64,000 bases of DNA, taken from Pseudomonas sp. 2FG (GTDB lineage Bacteria; Pseudomonadota; Gammaproteobacteria; Pseudomonadales; Pseudomonadaceae). The translations under genes were made by a program, and so were the position numbers. The stretch spans positions 62,001-126,000 of the forward strand of contig NZ_SCMP01000001.1 in the NCBI RefSeq assembly GCF_005502935.1. Direction: 5' to 3'. The notes beneath the pieces are model-generated. The model was not told where the DNA came from and did not search any database. It was given only the letters and a program-made list of their open reading frames with translations. Of the stretch, positions 25,818 to 34,654 are shown piece by piece; positions within the stretch are counted from its first letter, which is position 1; each line of letters begins with the position of its first letter.

Positions 25818-25925
25818 CCGTAAATCCCTATCTTGGTGGTCAGTAAGTTGTCTGACAAACGCAAGACAACTCAGCCGGCGATTCTAACAGAACTCACCCG
25901 CACAGGTTGGAGGTATTTCAGCCAA

Positions 25926-26516
25926 CTAAGTTTCGGTAACGCCCGAAAATTTTTCACGCAAGCGGTCAAGAGCGCGTTTATAACGCATTTTCGTCGCACT
26001 AAGCCCCATGTGCATGATGTCGGCTATTTCCTGGAACTCTAATTCTGCGACAAATCGTAGCACCAGAATTTCACGATCAATCGGGTTCACATGCACCAGC
26101 CAGCGGTCCAGTCCGCCGGGCTCGGGAAGGGCTGGAGCCTTTTCCTCCGACGCTTCCTCCAATGGATCCAAACTCAGTGCATCCATTAAGCGGCGCTTTC
26201 TGCGCTCTTTCCGGTACTGCGTGATGCACTCGTTATAAGTGATGCTATATAGCCAGGTCTTGAACTTTGACTTGCCTTCGAAGTTCTTTAAACCATAGAG
26301 AACCTTGAGCATGACCTCTTGACATACATCATCTGCATCGCGGTCGTTGCCCAGATAACGAGCACAGACGTTAAACAGCGTGCGCTGATAGCGGCGCATG
26401 AGTTCTTCATAGGCACGGGTGATATGAAACAACTCGACGTGCGCACGCGCCACCAACTCTTCGTCAGAGAGTTCGCGGGGGTCGTAACGCGAAGATAGCG
26501 ATTGGGCTTTGTTCAA
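25926..26516 (-). CDS. sigX: ECF sigma factor SigX
   Basis: The 196-residue protein has sigma region 2 (ELMRRYQRTLFNVCARYLGNDRDADDVCQEVMLKVLYGLKNF...WLYSITYNECI) and region 4 (REILVLRFVAELEFQEIADIMHMGLSATKMRYKRAL). It lies directly upstream of oprF in the conserved crfX-cmpX-sigX-oprF order. In P. aeruginosa SigX controls oprF and membrane-lipid genes in response to envelope stress. No linked anti-sigma gene is visible; the cmpX channel gene is the upstream neighbour. Confidence 0.95.
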   Translation of the reverse strand: MNKAQSLSSRYDPRELSDEELVARAHVELFHITRAYEELMRRYQRTLFNVCARYLGNDRDADDVCQEVMLKVLYGLKNFEGKSKFKTWLYSITYNECITQYRKERRKRRLMDALSLDPLEEASEEKAPALPEPGGLDRWLVHVNPIDREILVLRFVAELEFQEIADIMHMGLSATKMRYKRALDRLREKFSGVTET

Positions 26517-26610
26517 AACGAGTCGGGCCGACAGTCAGGTGAATAGCCGCCACCGCCCAGAGTCTCAGGCGTCTTACATATGGCGGCATACATTAGCAGG
26601 GATTGGCGCG

Positions 26611-27435
26611 TTAGCGACTGCTCACCCGTTGTTCGAGAAGAATACGGTTGGCCACCGACACCAACTCGCCCTCGTCGGTCAGCAGCGTAGTCTTGACCGT
26701 GCCAATTTCCTCGATCTGCCCTTCGACATCACCAACCTGAATCTGTTGCCCAACCTGGTACAACTCGCGCACATAAATACCGGCAAGGATCTGCCCGGCG
26801 ATGTCGCGGCTGCCCAGACCCAAGGCCAAGGCCACAGCCAGGCCAACGGAAATCAGCACGATGGCGATCACGTTGTTCAGCAGGTCGGTCTTCACTTCCA
26901 ATTGGCCGATGGCTACCGAGATGCTGATGATGATGACCAAGCCCTGGGCGATGCGTCCCAGGCCGCTGGCATAGTCCAGCCCCACCCCTTCGGCGGCACC
27001 GCGCACCAGGCCACTGACCAACTGCGCCAAGAGTACGCCAGCGAGCAGCACCAGAGCCGCGCCAAAGACCTTTGGCAGATACAAGGCGAGCACATCGAGG
27101 GTCGCCGAGACCCGCTCCAGGCCCAACGACTCAGCCGCCGAAACCAAGAAGATCAGCAAGACAAACCAATAGACGATCTTGCCGATCAAGGTCGAGACCG
27201 GCACTTGAATGCCTGCCCGGCTTAACAGCTTGGTCAAACCTGTACCGGCCATCAGTCGGTCCAGACCGACTTTACCCAGCAGCTTGGAGAGCAAGGTGTC
27301 GAGCAATTTGGCTACGACGAAACCCAGCAGCACCAAAATCAACGCGACAAACAGGTTCGGGATGAAGCCGGCGACCTTAGTCCACAGGGCTGTCATCGCG
27401 CTCACCAGGCTTTGGGTCCAGGGGTCGAGTTCCAT
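26611..27435 (-). CDS. cmpX: small-conductance mechanosensitive channel-like protein CmpX
   Basis: The 274-residue protein begins MELDPWTQSLVSAM, the known CmpX start and length; a longer frame from 27495 overlaps crfX and is not chosen. It has several membrane segments (IPNLFVALILVLLGFVVAKLL, IVYWFVLLIFLVSAAESLGL, GAALVLLAGVLLAQLVSGLV, LVIIISISVAI, VIAIVLISVGLAVALALG). The MscS-like beta segment (QVGDVEGQIEEIGTVKTTLLTDEGELVSVANRILLEQ) is at the C-terminus. It is one base from the crfX stop. In Pseudomonas it influences SigX activity. Confidence 0.93.
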   Translation of the reverse strand: MELDPWTQSLVSAMTALWTKVAGFIPNLFVALILVLLGFVVAKLLDTLLSKLLGKVGLDRLMAGTGLTKLLSRAGIQVPVSTLIGKIVYWFVLLIFLVSAAESLGLERVSATLDVLALYLPKVFGAALVLLAGVLLAQLVSGLVRGAAEGVGLDYASGLGRIAQGLVIIISISVAIGQLEVKTDLLNNVIAIVLISVGLAVALALGLGSRDIAGQILAGIYVRELYQVGQQIQVGDVEGQIEEIGTVKTTLLTDEGELVSVANRILLEQRVSSR

Positions 27436-27436
27436 T

Positions 27437-27682
27437 TCAATCAGCCTTATTAAGAGAGCGAGCGGAAGAAGTACGGCGAGATACCGGCGCGACATGAGCC
27501 GAGCCGTTACTCAGGGCGATCATCAGCGCTTCGAGCCAATGCCCCATCAGGCTGAACAGATCGCCAGCACCGACTTGGCGGTTAGCAGTCTTCAGTACAC
27601 GCCCCAGGCAAGCATCATCATCATGGTTGGTCGATGAAGACTTGAGCAGGTCACGCAGGGATTCTTCGAATGGATCGTGCAT
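27437..27682 (-). CDS. crfX: CrfX small protein
   Basis: The 81-residue protein, MHDPFEESLRDLLKSSSTNHDDDACLG..., matches CrfX, a small cytoplasmic protein encoded before cmpX and sigX in Pseudomonas. It is acidic in the first half and Ser/Arg-rich at the end. The ATG at 27682 is preferred to one 14 codons upstream because it gives the conserved N-terminus. Its biochemical role is unknown. It lies between cmaX and cmpX on the same strand. Confidence 0.85.
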   Translation of the reverse strand: MHDPFEESLRDLLKSSSTNHDDDACLGRVLKTANRQVGAGDLFSLMGHWLEALMIALSNGSAHVAPVSRRTSSARSLNKAD

Positions 27683-27735
27683 GCGCACCTCACGGGATCT
27701 GTCGGCTAGACGAGGCGAATACACGACAAGTCACA

Positions 27736-28731
27736 TCAAACCCAGCGCAGACGGCGAAAAAGCAACCACTGAGCGAGAGCCACGCCAGCCGACATCAGGC
27801 AGGCAACCAGAAAGCCATACGGGCTCTCCGAGCCGGGAATACCGCCGACATTGATCCCCAGCAAGCCGGTCAAGAAAGTCATCGGCAGAAAGACCCCGGT
27901 GATAATCCCGAAGCGGTACATGATGCGGCTCATCCGCTCACTTATCCGCCGATGCTCGGACTCGAGCACCAGGCCGACCCGTTCACGAATCAACTCCAGC
28001 TCCTCCAGATAGCGCGTCAAACGGTTGTTCAACTCGTTCCAGTAGTCACTCTCGCCATCGGCAAACCAGGGCAATTTGTTGTGCGTCAACTGACCGTAGA
28101 TATCGCGCTGTGGGGCCAGGAAACGCCGCAAACCAGCGGCACGACGGCGGATGTGCAACATCTGGCCATGTTCCGGCGTATAACGCTCATCGGCATCCAC
28201 CCGCTCTTCCTGGGCATCGACTTGTTCGGAGAGCTCGCCGACCAGACCATCGACCTTACCGGTCAGGTGCTGCGCCAAGTACAGAATCAGCCCGGACGAA
28301 GTCTTCGGACCGCCTCCCTCCTCCAGCTCGGCAAGCAATTCATCGGTCGCGCGCAGCGGTCGCAAGCGCAGTGAAATGACCCGCTGAGGAGAAGCAAAGA
28401 TGCGTACCGAAACCATGTCCTCCGGCTCGGCACCCGGATTGAGATTGACGCCACGCAGGAACAGTAGGAGCTCGTCATTCGGCAACGGCAGTAGCCGCGG
28501 CCGGGTGTTCTCCTCCAGCAACAGGTCACAACTGAACTCATTCAGCCCGCTGGAGTTGCGCAACCAGGTATGAGTCTGTGGATGACTGCGATCCCAATGC
28601 AGCCAGAGGCTTTGCTCTGGTGTGAGTTCAAGCTCATCCAACTGATTACGCGCAATCGGCTGCGCGCCCCCTTTACCGTCCAGAACGAAGGCATGCACCA
28701 GCCCCCATTGCGCGTTGCCTTCCTCGTGCAT
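27736..28731 (-). CDS. cmaX: CorA/ZntB-family divalent cation transporter CmaX
   Basis: The 331-residue protein is a CorA-superfamily channel of ZntB type. It has a large cytoplasmic N-terminal domain with a long helix (SEQVDAQEERVDADERYTPEHGQMLHIRRRAAGLRRFLAPQR) and two C-terminal membrane segments (MYRFGIITGVFLPMTFLTGLLGINVGGIPG; GFLVACLMSAGVALAQWLL). The GxN signature is GIN in LLGINVGG. CorA channels carry Mg2+, ZntB carries Zn2+; ion preference cannot be read here. It is the first gene of the cmaX-crfX-cmpX-sigX-oprF series. Confidence 0.9.
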   Translation of the reverse strand: MHEEGNAQWGLVHAFVLDGKGGAQPIARNQLDELELTPEQSLWLHWDRSHPQTHTWLRNSSGLNEFSCDLLLEENTRPRLLPLPNDELLLFLRGVNLNPGAEPEDMVSVRIFASPQRVISLRLRPLRATDELLAELEEGGGPKTSSGLILYLAQHLTGKVDGLVGELSEQVDAQEERVDADERYTPEHGQMLHIRRRAAGLRRFLAPQRDIYGQLTHNKLPWFADGESDYWNELNNRLTRYLEELELIRERVGLVLESEHRRISERMSRIMYRFGIITGVFLPMTFLTGLLGINVGGIPGSESPYGFLVACLMSAGVALAQWLLFRRLRWV

Positions 28732-28770
28732 CCCTACTCCTTCACTGGCTGTCGATTGCTCGCGCGCTTA

Positions 28771-28800
28771 GAAAAAACCCGACTTGCGCCGGGTTTAAAA
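28771..28800 (-). terminator. rraA terminator
   Basis: On the minus strand the stem AAACCCGGC...GTCGGGTTT is followed by a T run, directly after the rraA stop codon. Confidence 0.8.
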
Positions 28801-28802
28801 CC

Positions 28803-29291
28803 TCAAGCCGGCATCTCCAACGGCTTGGGCGAGAGAATAATGCCGTTGTTGTCGGCATACACATACTCACCTGGGCGGAAGGTCACGCCACCGAAAGTCA
28901 CCGGCACGTTCAGATCGCCGATACCGCGCTTTTCGGTCTTCATCGGATGGCTGGCCAGCGCCTGTACCCCCAGCTCGGTCTGCGCGATGACATCGACGTC
29001 ACGGATGCACCCATAGACCACCAGACCCTCCCAACCGTTCTTCGCCGCCTTCTCGGCTAGCATGTCGCCGAGCAGGGCGCGACGCAGCGAACCGCCACCA
29101 TCGACGACCAACACCTTGCCTTTGCCATCGAGCTCGACCTGATCCTTGACCAGGGAGTTGTCCTCGAAACACTTGATGGTGACGATCTCGCCGCCAAAGG
29201 AGTCGCGTCCGCCGAAATTGCTGAACATCGGCTCAACCACCTGCACCAGTTCCGGGTAGGCATCGCACAGATCGGGAGTGATGTATTGCAT
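28803..29291 (-). CDS. rraA: ribonuclease E activity regulator RraA
   Basis: The 162-residue protein starts [23 protein letters not shown] and carries the RraA/MenG-like fold ([39 protein letters not shown]). The R-D pair in GCIRDVD is the aldolase-type signature of the wider family. RraA binds RNase E and lowers its activity in E. coli; some Pseudomonas members also show oxaloacetate/HMG aldolase activity. The ATG at 29291 is chosen over an upstream extension because it gives the family length. The Rieske gene lies 31 bases upstream. Confidence 0.92.
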   Translation of the reverse strand: MQYITPDLCDAYPELVQVVEPMFSNFGGRDSFGGEIVTIKCFEDNSLVKDQVELDGKGKVLVVDGGGSLRRALLGDMLAEKAAKNGWEGLVVYGCIRDVDVIAQTELGVQALASHPMKTEKRGIGDLNVPVTFGGVTFRPGEYVYADNNGIILSPKPLEMPA

Positions 29292-29322
29292 GGAAAAACT
29301 CCTATGAGTGAGAAAAGCAGAG

Positions 29323-29622
29323 TCAGAGATCGACGCCAATGCGGTCGCCATCGTAGACCAGCGTCAGCCGGGTCAGTCCCGCGCAATGGGCATTCAGCGC
29401 CTGCCCGGTAAACAGATCGAATTCGGAACCATGCCGCGCGCAGCGCAGCACCCTACCGAGCACCGTGGCGTTGTGCAAGGGCGCACCCTGGTGCGGACAA
29501 CGATTCTCCAGTAGCACCGGCTGCTGCTCTACCACCAGCAATAGAAGGCTGCGCCCGCCGACCTGAAAGGTCCGTCGATAGCCTTCTTCTAGATTCAACA
29601 GCCGTTCGAGAGCAACGAACAT
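29323..29622 (-). CDS. Rieske [2Fe-2S] protein
   Basis: The 99-residue protein is a stand-alone Rieske ferredoxin-like domain with both ligand motifs intact: CPHQGAPL (about residues 42-49) and [10 protein letters not shown] (about 60-69). It has no signal peptide, so it is probably cytosolic and could pass electrons to an oxygenase or other enzyme not encoded nearby. It is upstream of rraA on the same strand with a 31-base gap, so the two may be cotranscribed. Partner unknown. Confidence 0.85.
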   Translation of the reverse strand: MFVALERLLNLEEGYRRTFQVGGRSLLLLVVEQQPVLLENRCPHQGAPLHNATVLGRVLRCARHGSEFDLFTGQALNAHCAGLTRLTLVYDGDRIGVDL

Positions 29623-29715
29623 GATACCTCCCGTGACAGGGTAATCCCCATACCGTCTTGGCGTTTCATTTTAGCTTTCTGCCGGCAACGACGGAACGCC
29701 TCAGCCACCGCAGAC

Positions 29716-29933
29716 CAAACAGAGCGGTGTCGCCGCAGATCTGGGTAGCACCGAAGGAGAGACGAACTTGATTCGGCAAGTGCCGGAGGTGGACATCCTG
29801 GTCAACCACCTAGGATTTTCGAGCAAAGACTTTTTTCGGGATTCCAGACGAGGACTGGCTGCATTTCTTCAAAATCAATGTGTTGAGCGGCGTACACCTG
29901 GCTCGGCACTACGCCACCCAATCGACTTATTAG
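29716..29933 (+). pseudogene. frameshifted remnant of a short-chain dehydrogenase
   Basis: In one frame the DNA reads SGVAADLGS...LIRQVPEVDILVNHLGF, the NAG-type core of a short-chain dehydrogenase/reductase (VDILVNNLG in intact members). After the T run at 29831-29836 the sense shifts frame and continues GIPDEDWLHFFKINVLSGVHLARHYA, again standard SDR sequence, then reaches TAG at 29931. The Rossmann N-terminus and catalytic YxxxK part are absent. This is an internal fragment of a decayed gene. It overlaps the end of the hydrolase gene by four bases. Confidence 0.75.
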
Positions 29934-30901
29934 TTCTGCCTGAGCCCTGCGGGCAGCTGCAACCGATGCAGCCAATGCTCGACCAGCGGCCAAACTTCGC
30001 GCTGCGCGTGCTTGCTAACCAGCATCTCGACATGCCCGTAATCATCGGCAAAACCGTTTTTCTTGCCGAGGCAGACGAACTCGCGAGTTTGCGAGCCGAA
30101 CTGCTCCAGCAATTTGCGACAGGCCCAAGCCGGATCCTGCAGATCCCCCACGGCGCCAACGGCCAACAACGGCACCCGCACCTCCGCCAGTCCGGCCCAC
30201 CAATCGCGCTCGCTGTCGCCGAAACGACCGAACAGACCATGCCAGCGCAAACTTTCCAGCGCCAGACCGATGGGTTCGTCTTCCGGGCCGCGCCTGAGCC
30301 GTGAGCCTGACAGCGCGGCGAAACGCTTGAGCAGCAAACGCCCACCCCACTCCACTGGCGGCACTTTCAGCGGCCAGTAGACGCGGCTGATCTGGCTACC
30401 GAACAAGGCTGCCGAGGCGACCTCATCCTCACCCAGGTAGTGTCCACCGAGCGCTGCCGCCAAGGTGATGCCGCCGAGGGAGTGACCAATCCAGTGCGGG
30501 CTCTGCGCCGTCTGCTCGCGGACGAAAGCCGCGATAGCCGGCAGGTCATGACGCACATAATCCGCCACCCGATTCTGTCGATAGTTCAGGTTACGCGGCG
30601 ACAAACCGTGGCCACGCATCTCGGCGATCCACACGTCAAAACCAACCCGCGCCAGATAGGGACCGAGGCCAATGCCCTTCGGCGAGTACCAGAAACGTCG
30701 GTTGGAGAAACTGCCATGCAGCAGAATCACCGGCACACCACGCTTCGCCCCCTGGCCCGACTGGCCCAGGCGGGTCAACGCCAGTTCGACGCTGAAATCG
30801 CTGCTGTTACCCGGCTTCAGACGATAGACGTCTTCGCTCAGATCGCCACGCAGCTCTGCGCTCATCAGCGCGACGGGAAAAAGTTCACTGCTACTTTGCA
30901 T
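29930..30901 (-). CDS. alpha/beta hydrolase (esterase-like)
   Basis: The 323-residue protein has the alpha/beta hydrolase fold. The oxyanion-region HGSF (ILLHGSFSNRRFW) is near residue 60 and the nucleophile elbow GHSLGG near residue 139. A C-terminal acid/histidine region follows (YGHVEMLVSKHAQREVW). No signal peptide is evident. Its position between rraA and ppsA matches the esterase gene PA1771 (estX) of P. aeruginosa, from memory. Substrate unknown. A remnant SDR gene abuts its 3' end. Confidence 0.85.
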   Translation of the reverse strand: MQSSSELFPVALMSAELRGDLSEDVYRLKPGNSSDFSVELALTRLGQSGQGAKRGVPVILLHGSFSNRRFWYSPKGIGLGPYLARVGFDVWIAEMRGHGLSPRNLNYRQNRVADYVRHDLPAIAAFVREQTAQSPHWIGHSLGGITLAAALGGHYLGEDEVASAALFGSQISRVYWPLKVPPVEWGGRLLLKRFAALSGSRLRRGPEDEPIGLALESLRWHGLFGRFGDSERDWWAGLAEVRVPLLAVGAVGDLQDPAWACRKLLEQFGSQTREFVCLGKKNGFADDYGHVEMLVSKHAQREVWPLVEHWLHRLQLPAGLRQN

Positions 30902-30914
30902 GCGGTTACTTGCA

Positions 30915-30947
30915 CAAAAAAGGGCGGAATTATGTCCGCCCTTTTTA
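30915..30947. terminator. ppsA-side terminator
   Basis: AAAAAAGGGCGG and CCGCCCTTTTT form a stem with T tracts on both strands, between the ppsA stop and the hydrolase start. On the minus strand it would end ppsA transcription. Confidence 0.8.
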
Positions 30948-31029
30948 TAGGTGGTTAGAGAAGCGCCGATTCAAGCAGCGCCGGTGCGAAGCAGCTCAGA
31001 ACGAGTCGATCCGCACTTAACTAAAGCCA

Positions 31030-33402
31030 TCAGGCCGGTTGACCTTCCGCCAGGAAGAACCAGGTTTCCAGCACGGAGTCCGGGTTCAACGAGACGCTTT
31101 CGATGCCCTGCTCCATCAACCACCTGGCCAGATCCGGATGATCCGACGGGCCCTGACCACAGATGCCGATGTATTTCCCGGCCTTGTTACAGGCCTGGAT
31201 GGCATTGGAGAGCAGCTTCTTAACCGCCGGATTACGCTCGTCAAACAGGTGAGCGACAATCCCCGAGTCACGATCCAGGCCCAGGGTCAGCTGAGTCAGA
31301 TCGTTAGAACCGATGGAGAAGCCATCGAAGAACTCGAGAAACTCTTCGGCCAGAATCGCGTTAGACGGCAGCTCGCACATCATGATGACTTTCAGGCCGT
31401 TCTGGCCCCGCGCCAGGCCGTTTTGAGCTAGCAGATCAACGACTTGGCTCGCCTCGCCGAGTGTCCGCACGAACGGCACCATGATCTCGACGTTGGTCAG
31501 GCCCATTTCGTTGCGGACCCTCTTCAGCGCGCGGCATTCCAGCTCGAAACAATCACGGAAGGATTCGCTGATGTAGCGCGAAGCGCCGCGAAAGCCCAGC
31601 ATCGGGTTCTCTTCTTCCGGCTCGTAGAGCTTGCCGCCGATCAGGTTGGCGTATTCGTTGGACTTGAAGTCCGACAGCCGCACTATGACCTTCTTCGGCC
31701 AGAACGCCGCGGCCAGGGTGCTGATGCCCTCAACCAGCTTCTCGACGTAGAAGCCAACCGGATCGTCGTAACCCGCGATGCGCTTCTCGACGCTGTCCTT
31801 GATCTCCGCCGGCAGGCTGGCAAAGTTCAACAGCGCTTTTGGGTGCACGCCGATCATGCGGTTGATGATGAATTCCAAGCGTGCCAGACCCACGCCGGCG
31901 TTCGGCAACTGGGCGAAGTCGAAAGCGCGATCCGGATTGCCGACGTTCATCATGATCTTGAACGGCAGCTCGGGCATCGCATCGACGGAGTTCTTGCGGA
32001 TATCGAAGCCCAACTCACCTTCGAAGATAAAGCCGGTGTCGCCTTCGGCACAGGACACGGTAACGCCCTGGCCATCCTGCAACACCTGGGTGGCGTTGCC
32101 GCAACCGACTACGGCCGGAATTCCCAATTCACGGGCGATGATCGCCGCGTGACAGGTACGCCCGCCACGGTTGGTGACGATAGCGCTGGCGCGCTTCATG
32201 ATCGGTTCCCAATCCGGGTCGGTCATGTCGGAAACCAGTACGTCGCCCGGCTGAACCTTGTCCATCTCGGCAATATCGTTGATCACCCGCACCTTGCCGG
32301 CGCCGATTTTCTGGCCGATGGCACGACCTTCGACCAGGACAACTCCGGTTTCTTTGAGCAGGTAACGCTCCATCACATTGGCGCTGGAGCGGCTCTTCAC
32401 GGTCTCAGGACGGGCCTGGACTATGTACAGCTTGCCGTCGTCGCCGTCTTTGGCCCACTCGATGTCCATCGGCCGCTGGTAGTGCTTCTCGATGATCAGT
32501 GCCTGCTTGGCCAACTCGGTGACCTCGGCATCGCTCAAGCAGAAGCGCGAGCGCTCGGCATGATCGACATCCACCACCTTGACCGACTTGCCGGCCTTAG
32601 CTTCGTCGCCGTAGATCATCTTGATCGCTTTGCTACCCAGGTTGCGGCGCAGGATCGCAGGGCGACCAGCCTCCAGGGTCTGCTTGTGGACGTAGAACTC
32701 GTCCGGGTTGACTGCGCCTTGCACCACGGTTTCACCCAGGCCATAGGCGCCGGTGATAAACACCACATCGCGAAAGCCCGATTCGGTGTCCAGGGTAAAC
32801 AGCACCCCGGCGGTGCCAGTTTCCGAACGAACCATGCGCTGCACGCCGGCGGACAGGGCGACCAGTTTGTGGTCGAAGCCCTGGTGCACGCGGTAAGCGA
32901 TGGCGCGGTCGTTAAATAGAGAGGCGAACACTTCCTTCGCCGCGCGGATCACGTTGTCCACGCCGCGAATATTCAGGAAAGTTTCTTGCTGGCCGGCGAA
33001 AGAGGCATCCGGCAAGTCTTCCGCGGTCGCCGAGGAACGCACGGCCACGGCCATATTCGGGTTGCCGGCCGACATCTCGGCGAAAGCCGTACGGATTTCG
33101 GCGTTCAAGCGCTCGGGGAACTCGGCGTCCATCACCCACTGACGGATTTGCGCGCCGGTTTTCACCAGGGCGTTGACGTCGTCCACATCCAGCGCGTCGA
33201 GGGCGGCGTGGATACGCTCGTTCAGACCGCTCTGCTCGAGGAAGTCACGGTAGGCCTGGGCGGTAGTGGCGAAACCACCGGGCACCGACACACCGGCGCC
33301 CGCGAGGTTGCTGATCATCTCGCCCAGGGATGCGTTCTTGCCCCCCACATGCTCCACATCATGGACGCCGAGCTTATCGAGGGAAACTACGTACTCTACC
33401 AA
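31030..33402 (-). CDS. ppsA: phosphoenolpyruvate synthase
   Basis: PpsA converts pyruvate, ATP and water to PEP, AMP and phosphate for gluconeogenesis. The 790-residue protein has the N-terminal ATP-binding domain, the swivelling phosphohistidine domain ([21 protein letters not shown]) and the C-terminal PEP-utilising TIM barrel ([27 protein letters not shown]). A TTG start at 33402 is chosen: it gives the conserved N-terminus (M)[28 protein letters not shown] and has GGAGAG upstream. It is divergent from ppsR, whose product regulates it by phosphorylation. Confidence 0.95.
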   Translation of the reverse strand: MVEYVVSLDKLGVHDVEHVGGKNASLGEMISNLAGAGVSVPGGFATTAQAYRDFLEQSGLNERIHAALDALDVDDVNALVKTGAQIRQWVMDAEFPERLNAEIRTAFAEMSAGNPNMAVAVRSSATAEDLPDASFAGQQETFLNIRGVDNVIRAAKEVFASLFNDRAIAYRVHQGFDHKLVALSAGVQRMVRSETGTAGVLFTLDTESGFRDVVFITGAYGLGETVVQGAVNPDEFYVHKQTLEAGRPAILRRNLGSKAIKMIYGDEAKAGKSVKVVDVDHAERSRFCLSDAEVTELAKQALIIEKHYQRPMDIEWAKDGDDGKLYIVQARPETVKSRSSANVMERYLLKETGVVLVEGRAIGQKIGAGKVRVINDIAEMDKVQPGDVLVSDMTDPDWEPIMKRASAIVTNRGGRTCHAAIIARELGIPAVVGCGNATQVLQDGQGVTVSCAEGDTGFIFEGELGFDIRKNSVDAMPELPFKIMMNVGNPDRAFDFAQLPNAGVGLARLEFIINRMIGVHPKALLNFASLPAEIKDSVEKRIAGYDDPVGFYVEKLVEGISTLAAAFWPKKVIVRLSDFKSNEYANLIGGKLYEPEEENPMLGFRGASRYISESFRDCFELECRALKRVRNEMGLTNVEIMVPFVRTLGEASQVVDLLAQNGLARGQNGLKVIMMCELPSNAILAEEFLEFFDGFSIGSNDLTQLTLGLDRDSGIVAHLFDERNPAVKKLLSNAIQACNKAGKYIGICGQGPSDHPDLARWLMEQGIESVSLNPDSVLETWFFLAEGQPA

Positions 33403-33568
33403 GGTGATCTCTCCACTAACTGTGTTGGACAAGCTCAGGCGCGGGAAAAGCTCAGGCGGAGCGACTCCGCGTGATTGTGGCCTGGCCCTGGAAAATAAGT
33501 AACAATGCCAACCGGCATGGGCCCAATCAAAGGGGGCCTATGATAGCCAAGAATCGTCCCCAACTTAA

Positions 33569-33709
33569 GAACCTATTTAATACCTGCTGCACTTGGTGAT
33601 GCTGCGTTGAAAACAGGCTCGGACTGCTCATTTACAGCTTGTAAACTCCGCGTCCTCGCCTGTTTCCGCCTTGCCTGACCTGCGCTCGCGACGGTATTGA
33701 AATAGGTTC
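33569..33709. mobile_element. MITE-like element in the ppsA-ppsR promoter region
   Basis: Ends GAACCTATTTAATACC (33569-33584) and GGTATTGAAATAGGTTC (33693-33709) are complementary apart from one inserted base. They enclose about 108 non-coding bases. Similar sequence (AACCTATTTCAATACCGTCGCGAGC) is, from memory, repeated in other Pseudomonas genomes. The element fills much of the 323-base divergent gap and ends 16 bases before the ppsR start, so it probably forms part of the ppsR 5' leader. Confidence 0.65.
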
Positions 33710-33725
33710 GAGGCCTTCGGTGCAA

Positions 33726-34544
33726 ATGAAACGAACCGCTTTTTTCATCTCCGATGGTACCGGTATTACGGCGGAAACCCTCGGCCAAAGCCTGTTGGCG
33801 CAGTTCGAAAACATCACCTTTCACAAGCTCACGCGCCCCTACATCGACAGCGTTGAAAAAGCGCGGGCCATGGTACAACAAATCAATACAGCTGCCGAGG
33901 CGGACGGGGCTCGCCCGATCATCTTCGACACCATCGTAAACCAGGACATTCGCGACATCTTGGCGAAGTCCGACGGCTTTATGATCGATATCTTCTCCAC
34001 TTTCCTGGCCCCGCTGGAGCAGGAACTGACCTCGCATTCGTCCTACTCAGTCGGCAAATCACACTCCATCAATTCCAACTCCAACTACATGGAACGAATC
34101 GAGGCGGTGAACTTCGCCCTAGACAACGACGACGGCGCCCGCACCCACTACTACGACAAGGCCGACCTGATCCTCGTTGGTGTATCGCGCTGCGGGAAAA
34201 CCCCGACCTGCCTGTACATGGCCTTGCAGTACGGCATTCGCGCGGCCAACTACCCCTTGACCGAAGAAGATATGGAGCGCCTGCAACTACCTGCCGCGCT
34301 CAAAGCCTACAAGGACAAGCTGTTCGGCCTGACCATCGACCCCGATCGACTGACTGCTATCCGTAACGAGCGCAAACCGAACAGCCGCTATGCCAGCTAT
34401 GCGCAGTGCGAGTTCGAAGTTCGCGAGGTCGAGCAACTGTTACGCCGGGAAAACATCCCCTTTATCAATTCCACACACTTTTCGGTGGAAGAAATCTCCG
34501 CCAAGATCCTGGTGGAAAAAGGCGTGGAAAGAAGGCTGAAATAG
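33726..34544 (+). CDS. ppsR: PEP synthase regulatory protein (PSRP)
   Basis: The 272-residue protein is a DUF299 bifunctional kinase/pyrophosphorylase that inactivates PpsA by ADP-dependent phosphorylation of a threonine and reactivates it with phosphate. The P-loop-like motif [19 protein letters not shown] (about residues 152-170) and the N-terminus [23 protein letters not shown] are diagnostic. ATG 33726 gives that N-terminus; another ATG lies two codons upstream. It is divergent from its target ppsA. Confidence 0.95.
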   Translation: MKRTAFFISDGTGITAETLGQSLLAQFENITFHKLTRPYIDSVEKARAMVQQINTAAEADGARPIIFDTIVNQDIRDILAKSDGFMIDIFSTFLAPLEQELTSHSSYSVGKSHSINSNSNYMERIEAVNFALDNDDGARTHYYDKADLILVGVSRCGKTPTCLYMALQYGIRAANYPLTEEDMERLQLPAALKAYKDKLFGLTIDPDRLTAIRNERKPNSRYASYAQCEFEVREVEQLLRRENIPFINSTHFSVEEISAKILVEKGVERRLK

Positions 34545-34548
34545 GTTT

Positions 34549-34568
34549 CGAAACCCAGCTGGGTTTCG
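34549..34568. repeat. 20-bp perfect palindrome after ppsR
   Basis: CGAAACCCAGCTGGGTTTCG is fully self-complementary and begins 4 bases after the ppsR stop. It has no T tract; it may protect the mRNA end or bind a protein. Confidence 0.6.
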
Positions 34569-34612
34569 CTAGGCTCTACCCAGCCGACATCTGGACGTCA
34601 AAACCATCGCAA

Positions 34613-34643
34613 AAAACAAAGCCGGCATTGCCGGCTTTGTTTT
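34613..34643. terminator. bidirectional terminator between ppsR and prpD
   Basis: AAAACAAAGCCGGC-ATT-GCCGGCTTTGTTTT serves the convergent ppsR and prpD genes. Confidence 0.9.
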
Positions 34644-34654
34644 GTCTTCCCACC

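Noticed and set aside
26611..27495. Longer cmpX start at 27495
   Set aside because: It would overlap crfX by about 60 bases; the ATG at 27435 gives the known 274-residue protein.
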